The notes beneath the pieces are model-generated. The model did not search any database. It was not told the DNA's origin and saw nothing but the letters and a program-made list of their open reading frames with translations. This document shows, piece after piece, positions 58,850 through 64,000 of a stretch of 64,000 bases of DNA. Positions within the stretch are counted from its first letter, which is position 1; each line of letters begins with the position of its first letter. The DNA comes from Gnetum montanum (Eukaryota > Streptophyta > Gnetopsida > Gnetales > Gnetaceae), in assembly GCA_015680685.1 (NCBI GenBank), contig MNCI01014373.1:342964-406963 (forward strand), given 5' to 3'. The translations under genes and the position numbers were made by a program.

Positions 58850-60246
58850 GCATGGTTTTATAGTCAACTACCAACTTGATGCTAACCCTCCTCCTTTTAT
58901 ATCCAAGCTTGGAACTGGCATTGATAGAGTTCCCAACATTTTTAACCAATGCTAAGATTTTTCTTGATTCTCAAAAATTAAATTTATGAGTTGATGAGAA
59001 AAAATTTTTAATGCTTTTTTCTAGTAATGATAATGCAACTAATGAGTCATTGGTGTCTCATCTTCTATCACAATATGTGTTCATTCAAATGTAAAGTTGC
59101 ATCATAATCAAAGTTTTACTTCATAGATAAATGATATGATAATAAAACATAATATTCATGTCCTTCATGCTAGGTATTATTTCCTTTTTTTTGTCTAGTT
59201 AAGCTAGACAATGCTTCAATGGTGTGGTGTGCATTAGATCTAATGTCATTTATACATAAGCATGCAATGCTAATCATTTATAAGTAGACTATTGATGTTG
59301 ATGTCCATTTTGAAGAATATTTCAAAGCTTTATGTTTTGTCAAGATGTTTAATCTTCTATTAGTTTCTTATAAAGCTATGTAGGAAATTGTTAGTTCCAT
59401 TAAGCATATGGAATCTATTTCTACAGCATTCGATTTTCATAAATATTTTTTTTCTTGAGATCATTTTTCTTAACTGTAAAAATGAATTGGTATTACAAGC
59501 AATAGAAATACTTATATTCAACTAATCCCATATTATATTATAATCTTCATAATTCTTACAACTTTTGTTATTATAAAGAACATTTTTTAAATGTTTGTCC
59601 CTATCTAACAAGAATATTGTTAACTCAAAGACTAAATATTCTTGATGTGAGATCAATTATAATGAAACATATGATGAAGAATTTAAGTCATCATTTTCTA
59701 TTAAACTTTCCTTTTGTACAAGAGTTTGTATTTCACCAAAGCTTTCTATTGCTACCTTGAATCGTTTTGCTATTTTATATTTAAGAACAAATGTTGAAAT
59801 TAATGCAAATGATGTCAGATATGGAATCATTCTTTGTACTAATAATTAATTTTTTATCTTAATTTTTCAAAAAAATATTTATAAGATTGTACATCTAAGT
59901 AGACATCCTTAAAATTGGAAATTTTTTTCTTTCCACGTGTTTTCTCATATTTTCTACTTAGTGTTTAGCATATGATGTACTTTGGATTTTTGCTTATTAT
60001 TAATATTATTCTAGAGGTTCATTATTATTAGCAATATAAAACAAATTTGAGACTGAATCAATTTCTTAACCCCCTCTAGAAAAAGAGAGAAAAAAGATGA
60101 TGGCAAAGAAGTTAAGACCTAACAAAATAATTAAATCCAAGGTGTGGCAAAGCACTAAGATGGAGGCTTTAAGTAATGAGCTTTCCTATGATTCTCATTG
60201 AACTACAAACCCACCAATTAGGTAACAACTAAGTAGATAAATATAT
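58850..60246. other. AT-rich DNA with a faint gag-like trace
   Basis: No gene is supported. A plus-strand frame at 59566-59598 reads CYYKEHFLNVC, which resembles a zinc knuckle (HX4C) with one Cys missing and could be a worn copia gag. The minus frame 58949-58740 lies partly in the LTR and is not a gene. Confidence 0.35.
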
Positions 60247-60316
60247 GNNNNNNNNNNNNNNNNNNNNNNNNNNNNNNNNNNNNNNNNNNNNNNNNNNNNN
60301 NNNNNNNNNNNNNNNN
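60247..60316. other. Assembly gap (70 N)
   Basis: Unknown bases. A frame crossing it on the minus strand is meaningless. The following six G may belong to the gap edge. Confidence 0.98.
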
Positions 60317-60439
60317 GGGGGGTGTTGTCGAACCCCAAATTAAAGGATTCCCTATGACTGACTATTAAGGCTTTTGCCCTAGGTTGGGCACATAAAAACA
60401 TCAATATGGAAACTTTTGCAACAAATGCCTAACAACCTT

Positions 60440-61140
60440 TATTATGAAAATATAAATAACATCTCTCCTTGGAAGTATGAAGCATATCTTGTCATTGAAA
60501 AGTGAAACCCCAAAATATGATAATAATATTAAAAAAGTTTAGAGTACATCAAACCATCAAAGAGAGAGTCTAAAAAATGCCCAACAATTTTGCAAATGCC
60601 TTTACAAGTTTTCATTCTTAAAATGAATCCTAAAAAATCTGCACTTTGAGGTAGAAAAAGGATGTAGTCTTACCCTTATTTAGAAGCACCATCATAAATT
60701 TTTACTTCTTAATAGGGATTTCTTGTAAGAGAAAAAGAAAACTCTCTAATGACAAAAGAATATATAAATCAAAAATAAAAAACAAAAGAAGAAAAAAAGC
60801 TGAAAGCTTCCCATCCTAAGTGTTTGAAACAAAAATGAAATTAATACTATAGACAATAAATTAATTATTCAACTTTTACTGGAATCTTTTTTGCTTAAAT
60901 TTATAGCTAAAAAGTAACATCTTTGAGAATTTGGTATTTGACTCCTAAAGATATATCATAGTTATGATATTATTACTAGAAAATAACTACACATCAAAGC
61001 TTCAAAATAGAGTAAAGAATAAAGGATCAAAGACATTTCCAAGAAAAGACGTAGATAAAGTAGGTTGATCACCAATAATGACTTCATTAATGATTTATTG
61101 AAAAAAGTTAAAAATTCTAGATGTCTATTTCCAAGCATGC
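60440..61140 (-). repeat. Second copy of the ~600-bp retroposon-like repeat
   Basis: On the minus strand from ~61140 it reads TTGGAAATAGACATCTAGAA, then GATCAACCTACTTTATCTAC, TTGAAGCTTTGATGTGTAG, GCAAAAAAGATTCCAG, TTTTTCTACCTC and TTTTTTAGACTCTCT, in the same order as 29367-29971. The ends are approximate and no target duplication was found. The frames at 60962-61286 belong to it or to chance. Confidence 0.6.
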
Positions 61141-63150
61141 TAAGCAACAGAACACTAAAAAAACATGAGAAAATAAGTCTTTACTTCCATAAATTGGACA
61201 TTGAGGAGAAACATTTCTCATATTGCAATCCCCACCTAGGGATACAGACAATGCTCATGTTGCAATCCCTAAGGGAAAAGGTGTAACATCACATACATGC
61301 ATACAAATATAAATAAAAATAAAAATAAAATAGCTCTTAGTCACAAGGTCGATGACCCAACATCATAACCTTCTTATGTAAGGTTAAATCATCATAGCTT
61401 ATGAAAATGAGCAATGAATAACTATTTTTATGATTTTAATATTTTATAATGTTTAAGGTATTAATGATGCAAAAATGAGGGGGAAAAACTATATGCTTGA
61501 TTCACTATACAAACACTAGATGCTACATTGACCAAATATTTCTAGGCTACATAAGCATGATAGCACTCTAAAAAACTCTAATCATACTTGTAAAGTGACA
61601 ACTTAAAAAAAATAGAAAACAAGAAAGGAATAACTTACACAAGGAAGGAAAATATCTTAACACAAAACTAGATGCCAAAAGCCAATGGAAAGTACTTGTA
61701 ATCAAGTTTTATTCATATAAAAATCATTCCAAATATTTATAGTTTCCACAACAAAATGATAAGGGTATGCTAGTGTACAAGCATTAATAGAGGTATATCA
61801 ATGTAGGTGAGACATCTTGGAACACATCCAAGAAGGTAGAGAAGGTAAAGCATCCAAAGCATGGTGCCAAGATGGGTGCATTAGCACCCCTATGTTGACA
61901 TTGGGGGTGAGCTAGTGCAAGGAAGCTAATACACCCCTACCACCATACTTGATCTATATTTTCTTGGATGAAAGCCAAGGTACCTAGGAACATCTCAAAG
62001 CCTTCCAAGGATATTTGAGAAAACCTAAAAAATTATTGAGAATCTCAAAACATGCTCCAAACCTACAAGGGTGAACTAGAAGGCAAGGATGCAAACCTAG
62101 GAGGTATAAACCTTAACCATGCATGAAAAAAATTACAAATACTAGGTGCATGAGATACATCTTGAATCTAGGGCTTATAATTGGCTTACAAAATGTTACT
62201 AGATGACTCATCATATCCTCACAACTAAGTAAAGCTGGTTCTATATCTCTAAATCTCAAAATACAAAACTAGAACTAAACACATTACATGATTAATGCAA
62301 AGGATATAATGGATAGATGTACAAACCATAACTATATTACAATAGAATACAAGCCACCTCATCAAGAAGTATCAAGGGGGTGGTGGCTAAGGAAAGAATA
62401 CCCCTGATGTGCTTGCTTGATATGGAAAGAAGCTAGAGGTGATGGGTGTGAACATATGAAATCTTTGAAGTTATTCTAAGGTTTATTACCCTTGCTCAAA
62501 GTTATTGAATCTATTCATACATTAGTCCTTTCTCTCATAGTAGTTCTTGTAATCATTCCTTAGCATTGGCCTAGAACTACTTATAACTCTTTTTTACCTA
62601 CAAGAGCTTGCACTAGGCTACATCTAGTTCAATCACTGTCCAATAAAGTTTCTATTCCAACTCTACATGTGATTTATCTACAAAATTTTGGACTACATAA
62701 AGATGCCTCCTTCATTTATCTTGTACATCTTCTTTATGTTCCTTAAGTCTCCTCTCAAGAATAGCAGTAACTACTTCATGGTGTAGAATATACATGTTTT
62801 TAAAGAGGTTCATTTTATCTTGTAGTGTTGGTTCATTTTTTAAAGCTTGGCAGGTATGATGTCAAATTGTTTCTTCACCTCACACCTCTTCTTGATTACT
62901 TATTCATTTAGCAAAGCTACAAGTTTATGCAATCTACGTACCTTGACAATTTAGGTTTGTTGCTCAATTAAATGGATCTTCCATAGCTCATCAATTTTTT
63001 TGTAGTCTTATTTTCCAACTCCTACTTCAAGTTCCAACACTTTTTTTCTATGTGAAGGTTCTTATCCTAAATTGGGCCATGATTTATCTTTCATCATCTA
63101 AGCTTCACACCTACTAAAAAGGAAAAGGTATCTATTTCTTCCTTTCTTAG
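61141..63150. other. AT-rich DNA, no gene recognised
   Basis: It holds an A-rich (AAATAA)n-like run at 61309-61330 and a CACCCC/GGGGTG inverted motif (61885-61910). The rest is unassigned. Confidence 0.45.
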
Positions 63151-63730
63151 TTGATTCTTTTCCATTCTTGGAACTAATGCTTTAACATCTTGATTTGCTA
63201 CACCAAGCCATCTTTCATGAATATATCTTCTTCACCAACCTAGCATGTCTAGAATATTTTAGCTTATAGGCACTCAATCTACACCTTCTAAGTGATTGTG
63301 GAAGGTTTAGGTACCAATGGTGTTAGATAGTTTAGCTTGTAGGCACTAAATCTACACCTTGTAATAGAGATACCTTATAATTATTTGGTGGGGAAAATTT
63401 GCGAGTGATGATTTTATAGATAAGATTTTGGACCAAGGAAAGCTCTGACATCTTTACCTCAGATTTATCCATGTTAAACACCTCCAACATGATACTATAC
63501 TTGAGCTTGGACTTAGTCTTTTGGACCTATAGCCACTAATTATCTATTGGTTCAATTGAAAATCCTATAGCTTGTGAGATTACCCATGTGGAAATAGGCA
63601 CATGAACTCCACCAATGAAGGTCATGGCATCTTCAGTAGTGGGGTTTGATAGAAAACCTCTATCTCATAGTGATATCATATGAAGGGTTGGGTAAAGTAG
63701 TCATAGAAGTCCATCTGCTGCAGCGACTTC
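63151..63730 (-). pseudogene. Broken minus-strand ORF of unknown family
   Basis: On the minus strand, frames pieced around stops read MDFYDYFTQPFI, then MTFIGGVHVPISTWVISQAI, GFSIEPIDN, YSIMLEVFNMDKSEVKMSEL and NLIYKIITRKFSPPNNYK. The amino-acid composition and spacing look like a real but decayed protein. It recalls the plant transposon-associated proteins of the ORF3 kind, yet it shares no motif with ORF3 of Elements 1-4. The function is unknown and the gene runs toward or past the right edge. Confidence 0.35.
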
Positions 63731-64000
63731 TTGATCTAAGGAGGACCAAGCTCAAGAAATTGATGATAGTTTTTCTCTTCATGGATGGATTGCTATTTGA
63801 CATCATGAGTGCCCATACCCTCTTAGATGTCATCAACATCCTTTTCATCATCTTCTATCAGCTCCTCTAGAACTTGTTCGATTACCTATTACTACAAATG
63901 TGCTTGACTCGAGAATTAAGAATGTGATTGCCTACCTCATGATCTGCTTTTGGATGGAGGCTTTTCTAAAGCATGACCTATGAGCTTTAGAACATGCTCT
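63731..64000. other. Right-edge sequence
   Basis: Frame 63646-63870 on the plus strand mirrors the minus ORF and is a shadow. Upstream parts of the minus-strand ORF may lie here. Confidence 0.35.

Noticed and set aside
60195-60404. ORF crossing the N run
   Set aside because: Its middle is unknown bases, so the frame has no meaning.
1-64000. tRNA, rRNA, riboswitch or intact host gene
   Set aside because: I looked for tRNA-like cloverleaf motifs, rRNA hallmarks and long conserved exons and saw none beyond the truncated TIR. A tRNAscan/Infernal run would be decisive.

Overview
The window is plant nuclear DNA, most likely from a gymnosperm and probably a conifer. It is AT-rich, has almost no genes, and consists mainly of old retrotransposons inserted into one another. 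The only host-gene-like coding sequence is a truncated TIR domain whose wording (FDVFICYRG, VFLDQAELQ, WCLREL) resembles conifer TIR-type resistance genes. I found no tRNA, rRNA or CRISPR array and no intact host gene. Most open frames over 60 codons are fragments of decayed transposon proteins or chance frames.

Left part (about 399-30494): a minus-strand element with ~2.4-kb LTRs and a ~0.7-kb interior. It carries an initiator-Met-type primer site and looks like a Tekay/Del-type LARD. Its right LTR (3506-4267 plus 27914-30494) is split by Element 1, a 23.6-kb Athila-like Ty3/gypsy insertion (4268-27913, TSD CTCAT). Element 1 is itself split twice. A 3.56-kb unit (7340-10902, TSD GTACT) carrying the TIR fragment sits in gag. 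Element 2 (17066-23998, minus strand, TSD GGAGG) sits in ORF3. A 605-bp retroposon-like repeat with a 14-bp TSD lies in the same right LTR (29367-29971).

Middle part (30495-45411): AT-rich unassigned DNA, then a mosaic. It holds a truncated element end with its LTR (34393-35280), the ORF3-to-3' LTR part of Element 3 (35281-40377) interrupted by an LTR without partner (38165-39153), a solo LTR (41638-42425, TSD ATCAT), and a decayed RTE-type LINE on the minus strand (42426-45180).

Right part: Element 4 (45412-58849, TSD GCATG) is an uninterrupted 13.4-kb relative of Element 1. It has LTR, tRNA-Asp-type primer site, gag, protease, RT, RNase H, integrase, a long spacer, an internal promoter-like block, ORF3, polypurine tract and LTR. 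After it come unassigned AT-rich DNA, a 70-base assembly gap, a second copy of the ~600-bp repeat, and a broken minus-strand ORF at the right edge.

The most unusual system is the Athila-like family itself. A large extra ORF (ORF3, ~950 codons) lies after pol, is preceded by its own TATA block, and recurs in all four elements, including Element 2, which has lost all of pol. The LTRs share a common body but have interchangeable U3 arrays (GATATC palindromes, or CATTGATGAGGCC-type motifs). In the three elements where both can be seen, the internal block before ORF3 carries the same motif flavour as that element's own LTRs. Array length differs between the two LTRs of each two-LTR element.
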